This document shows, piece after piece, positions 1 to 9,010 of a DNA stretch of 32,448 nucleotides; the first letter of the stretch is position 1, and each line of letters starts with the position of its first letter. The notes beneath the pieces are model-generated. The model was not told the origin of the DNA, made no database searches, and worked only from the letters and a program-made list of their open reading frames with translations. This stretch comes from Streptomyces sp. SM11 (GTDB taxonomy: Bacteria; Actinomycetota; Actinomycetes; Streptomycetales; Streptomycetaceae), in assembly GCF_002910905.1 (NCBI RefSeq), contig NZ_NEUE01000014.1:1-32448 (forward strand), written 5' to 3'. The position numbers and the translations under genes are program-made.

Positions 1-2
1 CG

Positions 3-92
3 GCCGCCTCGAAGTCCCCGGACACGGCTCCGTCGAAGGCCGCGGCGAGCAGCCCGGCCCCGGCGGAGGGTGACGCATCGAAGAGTCCGTGA
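3..92 (+). CDS. C-terminal tail of an unidentified protein (5' end outside window)
   Basis: Frame 3 of the + strand is open from the window edge to a TGA at 90-92. It encodes an Ala/Ser/Pro/Lys-rich tail of 29 residues, with G or C at nearly all third codon positions. Such tails are common at the C-termini of Streptomyces proteins. The perfect hairpin at 116-154 lies 24 nt downstream, where a terminator for a + gene would be expected. Frame 2 is also open to a TGA at 71-73, so the frame assignment is not certain. No domain is visible and no function can be given. Confidence 0.4.
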   Translation, partial: AASKSPDTAPSKAAASSPAPAEGDASKSP

Positions 93-115
93 CGGGGGTG
101 CCGTGAAGGACGTGG

Positions 116-154
116 GCCGCCGCGGTCCGGGGTACTGCCCCGGACCGCGGCGGC
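116..154. terminator. Bidirectional hairpin terminator
   Basis: A perfect 17-bp GC-rich stem (116-132 with 138-154) closes a TACTG loop. It lies 21 nt beyond the hppD stop codon on the minus strand and just past the stop of the partial + gene, so it probably terminates both convergent units. There is no U-tract, as is usual in streptomycetes. Confidence 0.85.
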
Positions 155-175
155 GTTCTGCGTGAGAGACGCAGG

Positions 176-1423
<1,248 letters not shown>

Positions 1424-1440
1424 TCAATGTGCTTAGCGAG

Positions 1441-1470
1441 TTGCCATGATGGCCGCACTATCTGTACAGG
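1441..1470 (+). promoter_or_regulatory. Candidate promoter and operator of the Lrp-family gene
   Basis: TTGCCA (1441-1446) and TACAGG (1465-1470) are separated by 18 nt and point to the Lrp-family gene. The predicted start of transcription near 1477 leaves a short leader with GAAGG seven nt before the ATG at 1492. An 11-bp palindrome GCCATGATGGC (1443-1453) sits inside the spacer and is a candidate operator. On the opposite strand TTGACC (1427-1422) could be the -35 box for hppD, but no good -10 follows it. Confidence 0.5.
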
Positions 1471-1491
1471 GTGACCATCGAAGGTGGAGTC

Positions 1492-1965
1492 ATGGCGATC
1501 GATCATCTGGACGGGCGGCTCATCGTGCTCCTGGCCCGCGAACCGCGGATCGGCGTCCTCGAAGCATCCCGGCGGCTCGGGGTGGCCCGCGGGACCGTGC
1601 AGGCACGGCTGGACCGCCTTCAGTCGAATGGCGTCATCCGGGGATTCGGCCCCGACGTGGATCCGGCGGCGCTCGGATATCCGGTCACCGCGTTCGCCAC
1701 GCTGGAGATCAAGCAGGGCCAAGGAGCCGACGTACGGGCTCACTTGGGCGGCGTACCGGAAGTGCTGGAGCTGCACACCACCACCGGACACGGCGACATG
1801 TTCTGCCGGCTCGTCGCCCGTTCCAACGCCGATCTTCAGCGGGTGATCGACCGGGTCGTCGGATTTGATGGCATTGTCCGGGCCTCCACGGCGATCGTCA
1901 TGGAGAACCCGGTTCCGCTGCGGGTCATCCCGCTGGTGGAACAGGCAGCCGAGGACACCGACTGA
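1492..1965 (+). CDS. Lrp/AsnC-family transcriptional regulator
   Basis: This 157-residue DNA-binding regulator has an N-terminal winged helix-turn-helix (about residues 5-60, with GVLEASRRLGVARGTVQARL) followed by an RAM/AsnC ligand-binding domain. The domain contains the family GHGDMF-type turn (TTGHGDMFCRLVARS). Its divergent position next to hppD suggests that it controls tyrosine catabolism. I recall an Lrp-type hpd regulator (HpdA) at this place in S. coelicolor, but I cannot check orthology here. The ATG at 1492 is preferred over the in-frame GTG at 1471, which would lie upstream of the predicted transcription start. The transporter operon begins 39 nt downstream in the same direction, so read-through is possible. 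Confidence 0.93.
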   Translation: MAIDHLDGRLIVLLAREPRIGVLEASRRLGVARGTVQARLDRLQSNGVIRGFGPDVDPAALGYPVTAFATLEIKQGQGADVRAHLGGVPEVLELHTTTGHGDMFCRLVARSNADLQRVIDRVVGFDGIVRASTAIVMENPVPLRVIPLVEQAAEDTD

Positions 1966-1969
1966 GCCG

Positions 1970-1983
1970 AGCGCCCGGGCGCT
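1970..1983. repeat. 14-bp perfect palindrome between regulator and transporter genes
   Basis: AGCGCCCGGGCGCT is perfectly self-complementary and sits between the Lrp-family stop and the ribosome site of the transporter operon. It could be an operator or a weak attenuator. It has no loop bases of its own. Confidence 0.4.
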
Positions 1984-2004
1984 AGTGAGCCGAAGGAGTG
2001 CCGT

Positions 2005-2652
2005 GTGAGCTTCTGGGAGTATCTGAGCACCCGCCACCAGCAGCTCCTCACGGATGCGTTCCAGCACGTCAGCGCGGTCTTCCAGTGCATGGTCATCGCC
2101 ACCGTGCTGGGCGTGGCCATCGGGGTGGTGAGCTACCGCAGCGGCTGGGGCGGCTCGCTGGCCATCACCTCCACGGCGACGATCCTCACCATTCCGTCCC
2201 TCGCCGCGATCGGTCTGCTGATCCCGCTGGTCGGCCTGGGCGTCGCACCGACCGTGATCACGCTGACGCTGTACGGGCTGCTGCCGATCGTACGGAACTC
2301 CATCGTGGGACTGCGGGGCGTCGATCCGTCACTGGTCGACGCGGCGACGGGCATCGGGATGTCGCGGCCGGCGCGGCTGTGCCGGGTGGAGCTGCCGCTC
2401 GCCTGGCCGCCGATCCTGACCGGGATCCGGGTCTCCACCCAGATGCTGATGGGCATCGCCGCCATCGCCGCGTACGCCTCCGGGCCCGGCCTCGGCAACG
2501 AGATCTTCCGGGGCATCGCCTCGCTGGGCAGCGCCAACGCGATCAACCAGGTCCTCGCGGGCACGCTCGGCATCGTCGTCCTCGCCCTGCTCTTCGACGC
2601 CGCGTACGTCCTGCTGGGACGGCTGACCATCCCGAGGGGGATCCGTGCCTGA
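2005..2652 (+). CDS. Betaine/choline-type ABC transporter permease (ProW/OpuBB family)
   Basis: This 215-residue integral membrane protein has about five hydrophobic segments and a BPD_transp_1 core. The EAA-type loop appears as SLVDAATGIGMSRPARLCRV, the form seen in quaternary-amine (ProW/OpuBB) permeases. It would form half of the translocation channel for glycine betaine, choline, carnitine or a similar osmolyte. The GTG start at 2005 is supported by AAGGAG six nt upstream. The stop overlaps the ATPase start by eight bases, so the genes are probably translationally coupled. The substrate cannot be set from sequence alone. Confidence 0.93.
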   Translation: MSFWEYLSTRHQQLLTDAFQHVSAVFQCMVIATVLGVAIGVVSYRSGWGGSLAITSTATILTIPSLAAIGLLIPLVGLGVAPTVITLTLYGLLPIVRNSIVGLRGVDPSLVDAATGIGMSRPARLCRVELPLAWPPILTGIRVSTQMLMGIAAIAAYASGPGLGNEIFRGIASLGSANAINQVLAGTLGIVVLALLFDAAYVLLGRLTIPRGIRA

Positions 2653-3910
2653 GACCGAGACCGAGGCCGTTCCCGTGGACGGCGACGCCGCCACCTCCGG
2701 GGCCACCATCCAGCTGGAGAACCTCACCAAGAGCTACCCGGGCAACCCGAACCCGGCCGTCGAGAACGTCTCGATGGAGATCAGGGCGGGCGAGACCGTG
2801 ATCTTCGTCGGACCGTCCGGCTGCGGGAAGTCCACCACCCTGAAGATGATCAACCGGCTGATCGAGCCGACCTCGGGCCGGATCCGGATCGACGACGAGG
2901 ACGTCACCGACATCGACCCGGTGAAGTTGCGCCGCAAGATCGGTTACGCCATCCAGTCCTCCGGCCTCTTCCCGCACATGACGGTCGCGGACAACATCGC
3001 GCTGGTCCCGAAGATGGTCGGCTGGTCCAGGTCCCGGGTGAAGGACCGGGTGGAGGAGATGCTCGACCTGGTGGGCCTGGACCCGCGCGAGTTCCACGGC
3101 CGCTATCCGCGCCAGCTCTCCGGCGGGCAGCAGCAGCGGGTGGGCGTGGCACGGGCGCTGGCCGCCGATCCGCCGGTGCTGCTGATGGACGAGCCGTTCG
3201 GGGCGGTCGACCCGATCACCCGCGACCACCTCCAGGACGAGCTGATCCGGCTCCAGCACGAGCTGCACAAGACGATCGTGTTCGTCACCCACGACTTCGA
3301 CGAGGCGATCAAGCTCGGCGACCGGATCGCGGTGCTGCGGGAGCGCTCGCACATCGCGCAGTTCGACACCCCCGAGGCGATCCTCACCAACCCGACGGAC
3401 GACTTCGTCTCCGGATTCGTCGGCGCGGGCGCGGCCCTCAAGCGCCTCAACCTGACCCGGGTACGGGACGTGGGCATCGCCGACTTCCCGACGGTCACGG
3501 TCGAGGACCCGCTCCAGTCGATCTTCAACAAGCTGCGCAGCGGCCCGCACAACGAGCTGCTGATGCTGGACCGCAGGAACCGCCCGTACAAGTGGCTGCG
3601 GCGCGGCGACCTGATGCGGGCGCGCGGTTCCCTGGCGCGGGCCGGGCAGCTGGTGCACGACACGGTGACCCGGGACGCCACGCTGCACGACGCGCTGGAG
3701 GCGGTGCTGACCGACAGCGGCGGCCGGGTCGCGGTGACCGGGCGGCGCGGGGAGTTCATCGGGGTCGTCGACATGAAGACGCTGATGGACAACGTGCAGG
3801 AGCTGCTGGAGGCAGACCGGCTGACCGCGATGGAGCACCAGCACCAGCTGGAGGAGCTGCGCGTCCACCAGACGGAGCAGGAGCTGGAGGGAGGTGGCGG
3901 CGGCCGATGA
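2645..3910 (+). CDS. Betaine/choline-type ABC transporter ATP-binding protein with CBS region (ProV/OpuBA family)
   Basis: The protein has 421 residues. An ABC ATPase domain fills about residues 22-260: Walker A GPSGCGKST (56-64), Q-loop Gln104, signature LSGGQQQR (158-165), Walker B VLLMDEP (178-184) and switch His216. Residues about 275-385 form a CBS-domain pair as in OpuA/OpuBA proteins, where this region senses ionic strength or cyclic di-AMP in other genera. Whether it does so here is inference. The last 30 residues are a charged, probably helical tail ending in a Gly run. The GTG start overlaps the first permease, and the stop overlaps the second permease as ATGA. Confidence 0.95.
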   Translation: MPETETEAVPVDGDAATSGATIQLENLTKSYPGNPNPAVENVSMEIRAGETVIFVGPSGCGKSTTLKMINRLIEPTSGRIRIDDEDVTDIDPVKLRRKIGYAIQSSGLFPHMTVADNIALVPKMVGWSRSRVKDRVEEMLDLVGLDPREFHGRYPRQLSGGQQQRVGVARALAADPPVLLMDEPFGAVDPITRDHLQDELIRLQHELHKTIVFVTHDFDEAIKLGDRIAVLRERSHIAQFDTPEAILTNPTDDFVSGFVGAGAALKRLNLTRVRDVGIADFPTVTVEDPLQSIFNKLRSGPHNELLMLDRRNRPYKWLRRGDLMRARGSLARAGQLVHDTVTRDATLHDALEAVLTDSGGRVAVTGRRGEFIGVVDMKTLMDNVQELLEADRLTAMEHQHQLEELRVHQTEQELEGGGGGR

Positions 3911-4773
3911 GTCCCAGCCATCCGGCCCGCTCCGAGAAGGGCCCCGCCCCGGCCCGGCCGCCGGGCGAACACGACGTCAAGGGGCACGCGTTCCACGACG
4001 AGGAGAGCACCCCCTCCCCCACCCCGGCCGCCCCTGCACGCCGGTTCACCTGGCGGAAGCTGGTGGTCCTGCCGGTGGTGCTGGCGGTCATCCTGGTCGT
4101 CACCTACGTATGGATCACCACCATCCAGCTGGACTCGATCGCGGAGAACTCGCTGACCGGCGGCAATGTGCGGCTGCGCTGGTGGCAGCATGTGCGACTG
4201 ACCGCGATCTCCACGTTCTGGGTGCTGATCATCGCGATCCCGCTCGGCATCGCGCTGACCCGGCGGCGGCTGCGGAAGGCGGCCCCGGCTTTCACGGCAC
4301 TGGCCAACATCGGGCAGGCGACCCCGGCGATCGGCCTGCTGGCGCTGCTGGTGATCTGGCTGGGCATCGGCCCGCGGACCGCGATCATCGGCATCGTGAT
4401 CTACGCGGTGCTGCCGGTGCTCTCCAACACGGTGGCGGGCCTGCGGGCGATCGAGCCGAACATGATCGAGGCGGCCCGGGGGATGGGGATGTCCGGCCGG
4501 GGCGTCCTGATGAAGGTGGAGCTGCCGCTCGCGGTGCCGCTGATCCTGGCCGGGGTACGGACGGCCCTCGTCCTCAACGTCGGAACGGCGACGCTGGCGA
4601 CGTTCGGCGGGGGCGGCGGGCTGGGCGACCTCATCACCTCGGGGATCCAGACGCAGCGGATGCCGGTGCTGGTCATCGGCTCGGTGCTGACGGTGGTGCT
4701 GGCCCTGCTGGTGGACTGGCTGGCCTCGCTGGCCGAACTGGCGCTGACGCCGCACGGGCTGGAGGAGCGGTGA
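3907..4773 (+). CDS. Betaine/choline-type ABC transporter permease, second subunit
   Basis: This 288-residue membrane protein begins with a long hydrophilic Pro-rich cytoplasmic N-terminus (about residues 1-48). About six transmembrane segments follow. The EAA loop reads MIEAARGMGMSGRGVLMKVE, close to that of the first permease, so the two probably form a heterodimeric channel. The start is the ATG in the ATGA overlap with the ATPase stop, and the gene ends in a GTGA overlap with the binding-protein gene. The N-terminal extension is longer than in most OpuB permeases and has no recognised motif. Confidence 0.93.
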   Translation: MSPSHPARSEKGPAPARPPGEHDVKGHAFHDEESTPSPTPAAPARRFTWRKLVVLPVVLAVILVVTYVWITTIQLDSIAENSLTGGNVRLRWWQHVRLTAISTFWVLIIAIPLGIALTRRRLRKAAPAFTALANIGQATPAIGLLALLVIWLGIGPRTAIIGIVIYAVLPVLSNTVAGLRAIEPNMIEAARGMGMSGRGVLMKVELPLAVPLILAGVRTALVLNVGTATLATFGGGGGLGDLITSGIQTQRMPVLVIGSVLTVVLALLVDWLASLAELALTPHGLEER

Positions 4774-5765
4774 CGGGTACGTGTGGGAGGTCTTTCAGGG
4801 CCCGGTGGGCCGGGGCGTCGGCTCTGGCCTGCTGCCTGGTGCTGAGCGGCTGCGGGCTGAAGAGCGGTTCGCCGATGGTCGACGAGGTGTCGCCGGGGTC
4901 GGTCGGGCAGGGCGAGCCGCTCAAGGGCGCGACGCTGACGGTGACCTCGAAGAACTTCAGCGAGAACATCGTCCTCGGCCAGATGACCGGCCTGGTGTTC
5001 AAGGCGGCCGGGGCGGAGGTCCTGGACCGGACGAACCTGCCGGGTTCGATCAGCGCGCGCGAGGCCATCATCAACGGCGACGCCGACGCGATGTGGGACT
5101 ACACCGGCACCGGCTGGATCACCTTCCTCGGCCACGCGGACCCCATCGTGGACCCGAAGAAGCAGTACGAGGCCGTGCGGGACGAGGACCGGGGCAACGG
5201 AGTGGTCTGGCTGCCGCCGGCCTCGCTCGACAACACGTACGCGCTCGCCATCAGCAAGAGGAACAACGCCAGGTACGAGCTGAAGACCCTCTCGGAGGTG
5301 GCGGCCCTCGCGAAGAAGGACCCGGGCGCGGTGACGATCTGCGTGGAGAACGAGTTCGCCTCCCGCGACGACGGGCTGCCCGGGATGGAGCAGAAGTACG
5401 GGATGAAGATCCCGGCGGGCAACATCCAGAAGATGGACGCCGGGATCATCTACACCCAGGTCTCCGCGTCCAACTCCTGCCTGCTCGGCGAGGTGTTCAC
5501 CACCGACGGGCGCATCAGGGCCATGAACCTGGACGTCCTGGAGGACGACAAGAGCTTCTTCCCCAACTACAACGCCTCTCCCGTCATCCACGAGGCCACC
5601 TTCGAGAAGTACCCGGTGATCGCGGAGCTGCTGGACCCGCTCGCGAAGAGGCTGACGACCGAGGTCGCCCAGACCCTGAACGCCAAGGTGGACGTGGACG
5701 GCGAGGACCCGCACGAGGTGGCGAAGGACTGGCTGGTGGCGGAGGGGTTCATCGAGGAGGGATAA
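4770..5765 (+). CDS. Betaine/choline-type substrate-binding lipoprotein (OpuBC/OsmF-like)
   Basis: This 331-residue extracytoplasmic lipoprotein has a basic N-region, a short hydrophobic core and lipobox LSGC with Cys28 as the lipidation site. The OpuAC-type binding fold follows and includes SKNFSENIVLGQ near the mature N-terminus and DYTGTGW, both typical of the quaternary-amine binding family. It would capture the osmolyte and deliver it to the two permeases. The GTG start overlaps the previous stop codon by GTGA, making it the last gene of a four-gene unit. The next operator array starts two nt after its TAA. Confidence 0.94.
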   Translation: MTGTCGRSFRARWAGASALACCLVLSGCGLKSGSPMVDEVSPGSVGQGEPLKGATLTVTSKNFSENIVLGQMTGLVFKAAGAEVLDRTNLPGSISAREAIINGDADAMWDYTGTGWITFLGHADPIVDPKKQYEAVRDEDRGNGVVWLPPASLDNTYALAISKRNNARYELKTLSEVAALAKKDPGAVTICVENEFASRDDGLPGMEQKYGMKIPAGNIQKMDAGIIYTQVSASNSCLLGEVFTTDGRIRAMNLDVLEDDKSFFPNYNASPVIHEATFEKYPVIAELLDPLAKRLTTEVAQTLNAKVDVDGEDPHEVAKDWLVAEGFIEEG

Positions 5766-5766
5766 G

Positions 5767-5836
5767 TCGCAAAGAGTTCGTTGCAAAGCCATCGTTGCAA
5801 AAAACCCTTGCAAAGGATCCTTTGCATCTCTACCGT
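5767..5836 (+). promoter_or_regulatory. Iterated GCAAA operator array overlapping a leaderless promoter
   Basis: GCAAA occurs at 5769, 5783, 5797 and 5810, that is every 14, 14 and 13 nt. The last copy is half of a perfect 18-bp palindrome (5809-5826, TGCAAAGGATCCTTTGCA). A promoter is embedded in it: -35 TTGCAA (5808-5813), a 17-nt spacer and -10 TACCGT (5831-5836). Six bases then lead to the GTG of the regulator gene, so the transcript is expected to start at the start codon. The regulator is the natural candidate to bind and repress itself here. Confidence 0.75.
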
Positions 5837-5842
5837 CGAAGC

Positions 5843-6469
5843 GTGACGGAGAACGAGAACGACCCGAACACCCCCCGCCCCCATCGCTACGACGGCACCG
5901 ACCGGAAGATCCACAATGCGGACGCCCGCACTCTGCGCGCAATCGCACACCCCCTGCGGCTCCGGCTGCTGAACACACTGCGCGAGTTCGGACCGGCCAC
6001 CGCCTCCAAGCTCGGCGAGCGGCTGGGCGAGTCCAGCGGAGCGACCAGCTACCACCTGCGCCAGTTGGCGGAGAGCGGCCTGGTCGAGGACGCCCCGGAG
6101 CTGGGCAAGGGCCGCGAGCGCTGGTGGCGGTCGGTGCACGACGGCTCGATGTTCGAGAGCGCGGACTTCCGGACGCATGCCGACCCGGAGGTGCGCGGAG
6201 CCATCGACTTCGTCCTGCACGAGACGGCCACCGCCCACGCCCAGGAGCTGAACACCTGGCTGGGCACCATGGACGACTGGCCGGAGGAGTGGCAACGCAG
6301 CTGGGACATGAGCGACTTCAAGATCCGCCTCACCCCGGAACTCGCGCTGGAGCTGGCCGGGAAGGTCCACGAGCTGGTGGAGAGCTACCGCGACACCGTC
6401 CCCGAGGACACCGAAGGATCGGCCGTCGTCCAGACCCACCTGCACACGTTCCCGCGCCCCTCCGAATGA
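5843..6469 (+). CDS. ArsR-like winged-helix transcriptional regulator
   Basis: The protein has 208 residues. An HTH_20/ArsR-type winged helix occupies about residues 25-100 (ARTLRAIAHPLRLRLLNTL, then GATSYHLRQLAESGLVE as the recognition helix and wing). The C-terminal half is helical and Trp-rich, as in one-component regulators paired with MFS exporters. The GTG lies exactly where transcription should start, so no Shine-Dalgarno is expected. The same-strand neighbours are a small protein and an MFS gene, so it probably represses its own efflux operon through the GCAAA array just upstream. The inducer is unknown. Confidence 0.9.
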   Translation: MTENENDPNTPRPHRYDGTDRKIHNADARTLRAIAHPLRLRLLNTLREFGPATASKLGERLGESSGATSYHLRQLAESGLVEDAPELGKGRERWWRSVHDGSMFESADFRTHADPEVRGAIDFVLHETATAHAQELNTWLGTMDDWPEEWQRSWDMSDFKIRLTPELALELAGKVHELVESYRDTVPEDTEGSAVVQTHLHTFPRPSE

Positions 6470-6515
6470 CCCCGCCGCACACCGCGACTCCCGGCCACCC
6501 GAAGGGAAGCCCGTT

Positions 6516-6716
6516 ATGCACGCCGACGTACACCACCTCCTGCACGCCGCACGAGCAGCCGAACTCCAGTCCCAGACAACCGAGTTCCCCCTGCCCCGAA
6601 CCGCCCTCCGCACCCGGGTCGGCCGGACCCTGGTCGTGGTGGGCCTGCGGCTGACGGGCGAGAGCCGGGAGACGGCCGCCACCGCGCCCCGCACCTCCGC
6701 CATCCGTACCGCGTAG
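6516..6716 (+). CDS. Small hypothetical protein (66 aa)
   Basis: A 66-residue product starts at an ATG with GAAGGGAAG six nt upstream. It begins with a His/Ala-rich helix (MHADVHHLLHAARAAELQ) and contains a short hydrophobic patch, RTLVVVGLRL. I recall similar short proteins, predicted to be helical, in Streptomyces, but know of no function for them. It lies between the winged-helix regulator and the MFS gene in the same direction and is probably co-transcribed. Confidence 0.65.
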   Translation: MHADVHHLLHAARAAELQSQTTEFPLPRTALRTRVGRTLVVVGLRLTGESRETAATAPRTSAIRTA

Positions 6717-6750
6717 CGGCCCCACGACCATCTCGGGGGGAGACAGAACC

Positions 6751-8098
6751 ATGGGGAACCGCACCCCGCTCGCCGCCACGCTCGCGGCCAACTCCATCTC
6801 CACAGCAGGCACGTCACTGACCCTGATCGGTGTCCCCTGGTTCGTCCTGGACACCACCGGCAGCGCGGGCCGGGCCGGGATCGTCGCCTTCTGCGCGACC
6901 CTGCCGATCGTCGTCGCCGCACTGATCGGCGGACCGGTCATCGACCGGATCGGCCGCCGCCGGATCGCCATCGCGTCCGACGCCGTGTGCGCGTCGGCCA
7001 TCGCCGCGATCCCGCTGCTGCACTTCGCCGGCGCCCTCGACTTCTGGATGCTGTGCGCGCTGATGGCGCTCAACGGGTTCGCCCACACCCCGGGCAACAC
7101 CGCGCGTTACGTCCTGATCCCGGACCTGGCCGAGCACGCCGGCACCACACTCCCCCGGGCCGCCAGCCTCTTCGACGCGGTCTCGCGCGGGGCCCGGATG
7201 GTCGGCGCGGCGCTCGCCGGGGTCCTCATCGCCTTCGTCGGCGCGGAGACGGTCCTGCTGCTGGACGCGGCGACGTTCGGGCTGTCCGCCCTACTGATCG
7301 CCGCAGGGGTACGGGGAGTGCGCGCGGCCGAACCGCGGAAGGCCGAGGCCCCGGTCTCCCTGCGCGCCTACGGCTCCGAACTCCGCGAGGGATAAGCCCA
7401 CTTGCTGGGAAAACCGGCTGCTGCTGTCGGTCGTGGTCATGGTGATGCTCATGAACGGCACCGACCAGGGCTGGAACGCCGTGCTGCTCCCCGTGCACGC
7501 CGAGGGCGAGCTGGGCGGCGCGACCGCCATCGGACTGCTCACCGCGATGTTCGGGGCGGGCGGCCTGGTCGGTGCCCTGCTGTACGGAGCGGTGGGGCAC
7601 CGCTTCCCGCGCCGGGCGGTGTTCACCGTGTGCGTGATCCTGTGCGGCGCGCCGAGGTTCCTGGTCGCCGCGGTGACCGGGACGACGCTTCCGCTCGCGG
7701 TCACCATGCTGCTGGGCGGGATCACGGGCGGCGTGCTGAACCCGATCCTGACGACGGTGATCTACGAGCGCGTGCCGGACCGGCTGCGCAGCCGGGTCTC
7801 GGGGGCACTGACCGCGGGGTGCGAGTTCGCGATGCCGCTGGGCGGGCTCGCGGCCGGGCTGCTGGTGGAGGGCGCGGGAGCGACGGGGGCGCTGCTGGCG
7901 ATGGGCGGGGTCTACTTCCTGGCCACGCTGAGCCCGCTGGTGTTCCCGTCCTGGCGGACGCTGGACGACGCACCGGGGGCGAAGACAGAGGAGACGGAGG
8001 CGACCAGGGAGACGGAGGCGACCGGAAAGCGGTCCGAGCGGCCCATACCGCCGCAGGTCAGCAGCTCGGTACCTTCCCGCCCGCCTCCAGGGCCTTGA
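6751..8098 (+). pseudogene. MFS exporter, broken by a stop codon and a +1 frameshift
   Basis: The first 214 codons (6751-7395, GGGGGGAG eight nt before the ATG) encode the N-terminal half of an MFS drug exporter, with the cytoplasmic loop DRIGRRR. The C-terminal half resumes in another frame, from about 7412 (NRLLLSVVVMVMLMNGTDQG) to 8098. Between them frame 1 reads ELREG, stop, AHLLG. A family-like sequence EGxAHLLGNRLLL is restored if the TAA at 7393-7395 was a sense codon (TAC to TAA would be one change) and one A is removed from the run at 7410-7413. Two separate lesions make a single sequencing error less likely. The C-terminal tail carries an 18-bp period repeat (ETEATR/ETEATG, 7991-8023) and runs 41 nt into the convergent gene. 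It was probably the efflux pump controlled by the upstream regulator. Confidence 0.75.
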
Positions 8099-8846
8099 GC
8101 GAGCCGACCGCGTCCTTCAGCGTGGAGACGGGCACGATCCGCAGCCCGTCGGGCCGCTCGGCCTCCGCCTGAGCGCACTCGGCCTTCGGGACGAGGAAGA
8201 CGGTCGCCCCGTCGCGGTGGGCGGCCTGCGTCTTCATCGACACCCCGCCGACCGCGCCGACCCTGCCGTCCGCGCTGATCGTTCCCGTACCGGCGATGGT
8301 CCGGCCCCCGGTCAGACCGCCGCCGGAGCCGTTGCCGTCGAGCTTGTCGACGATGCCGAGGGAGAGGAGGAGTCCGGCGCTCGGGCCGCCGATGTCGCCG
8401 AGGTCCACCTCGACCCGCATCGAACCGGGCTCGCGGTCCAGGTAGTCCAGAGCGGCGTCGACGGCGACGTCCTGCGACTCCTTCATGTCGTCGAGGTTGT
8501 GCTTCTCGATCTCCTTCTCGGAGCCGCCGGTGGGGTAGACGGAATCGCGCGGCATGACCGCACGGTCGTCACGGAACCAGCCGTCGACCACCTCGCCGAT
8601 ACGGACGTCCGCCTTCGGCCCGGTGGCCAGGATCGTCGTCATCCGCAGTTGCCCGTCGGTGGGCCGGGTCTCGGCGCCGGTGATGGTGATCACCGGCCGC
8701 CCGTCGTCCTTGCCGAGCACGTCCGCGGTCACCCCGGGCCGCGCCAGGGTGAACGGCAGCGGTGCGAGGGCCACCGTACCGAACAGGGCGAGGACGGGCA
8801 GCGCGCAGAGGGCGAGGGCGCGGGGGCGCGAGAGACGAGAGAGCAC
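8058..8846 (-). CDS. Lon-type (S16) membrane serine protease lacking a PDZ domain
   Basis: The protein has 262 residues, with one N-terminal transmembrane segment (about 8-30) and the rest probably outside the cell. Residues 150-262 form the Lon proteolytic domain with the Ser-Lys dyad: Ser156 in GGPSAG and Lys205 in SMKTQAA. The preceding region (GQLRMTTI, MKESQDVAVDAAL) matches the N-terminal part of the YlbL family. YlbL proteins of about 340 residues place a PDZ domain between that part and the protease, and here it is absent. The GTG start has no Shine-Dalgarno but sits six nt after TAGATT, which suggests a leaderless mRNA. Its 3' end overlaps the MFS remnant. Confidence 0.88.
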   Translation of the reverse strand: MLSRLSRPRALALCALPVLALFGTVALAPLPFTLARPGVTADVLGKDDGRPVITITGAETRPTDGQLRMTTILATGPKADVRIGEVVDGWFRDDRAVMPRDSVYPTGGSEKEIEKHNLDDMKESQDVAVDAALDYLDREPGSMRVEVDLGDIGGPSAGLLLSLGIVDKLDGNGSGGGLTGGRTIAGTGTISADGRVGAVGGVSMKTQAAHRDGATVFLVPKAECAQAEAERPDGLRIVPVSTLKDAVGSLKALEAGGKVPSC

Positions 8847-8852
8847 GCATCC

Positions 8853-8858
8853 AATCTA
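8853..8858 (-). promoter_or_regulatory. -10 box for leaderless transcription of the Lon-type protease
   Basis: On the minus strand TAGATT is followed by six bases and then the GTG start at 8846, the spacing expected when the start codon is also the transcription start. No good -35 hexamer is visible. Confidence 0.5.
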
Positions 8859-8940
8859 ACGGGCGCGCCGGAGCGGGAACGCGCCAGGCGTACGCCGCCC
8901 TCGCCGCCTCGGCGAGGCGGGCCCGGCACACTCCCGTACC

Positions 8941-9010
8941 GGCACACCCGGCACACCCGACACCCAGTGCGCCCGGTGCGCCCGGCACACCCGGCACACC
9001 CGGTGCGCGC
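8941..9010. repeat. 9-bp tandem repeat (minisatellite)
   Basis: Units of nine bases alternate between GGCACACCC (8941, 8950, 8984, 8993) and GGTGCGCCC-type copies (8975, 9002), with one degenerate stretch at 8959-8974. The array runs up to the base before the IclR stop codon. Read on the minus strand it would encode a Gly-x-Pro-like pattern, but no gene uses it. An imperfect small hairpin (8904-8920) lies beyond it. Confidence 0.8.

Noticed and set aside
1471..1491. Upstream GTG start for the Lrp-family gene
   Set aside because: It would lie upstream of the predicted transcription start, and the better ribosome site serves the ATG at 1492.
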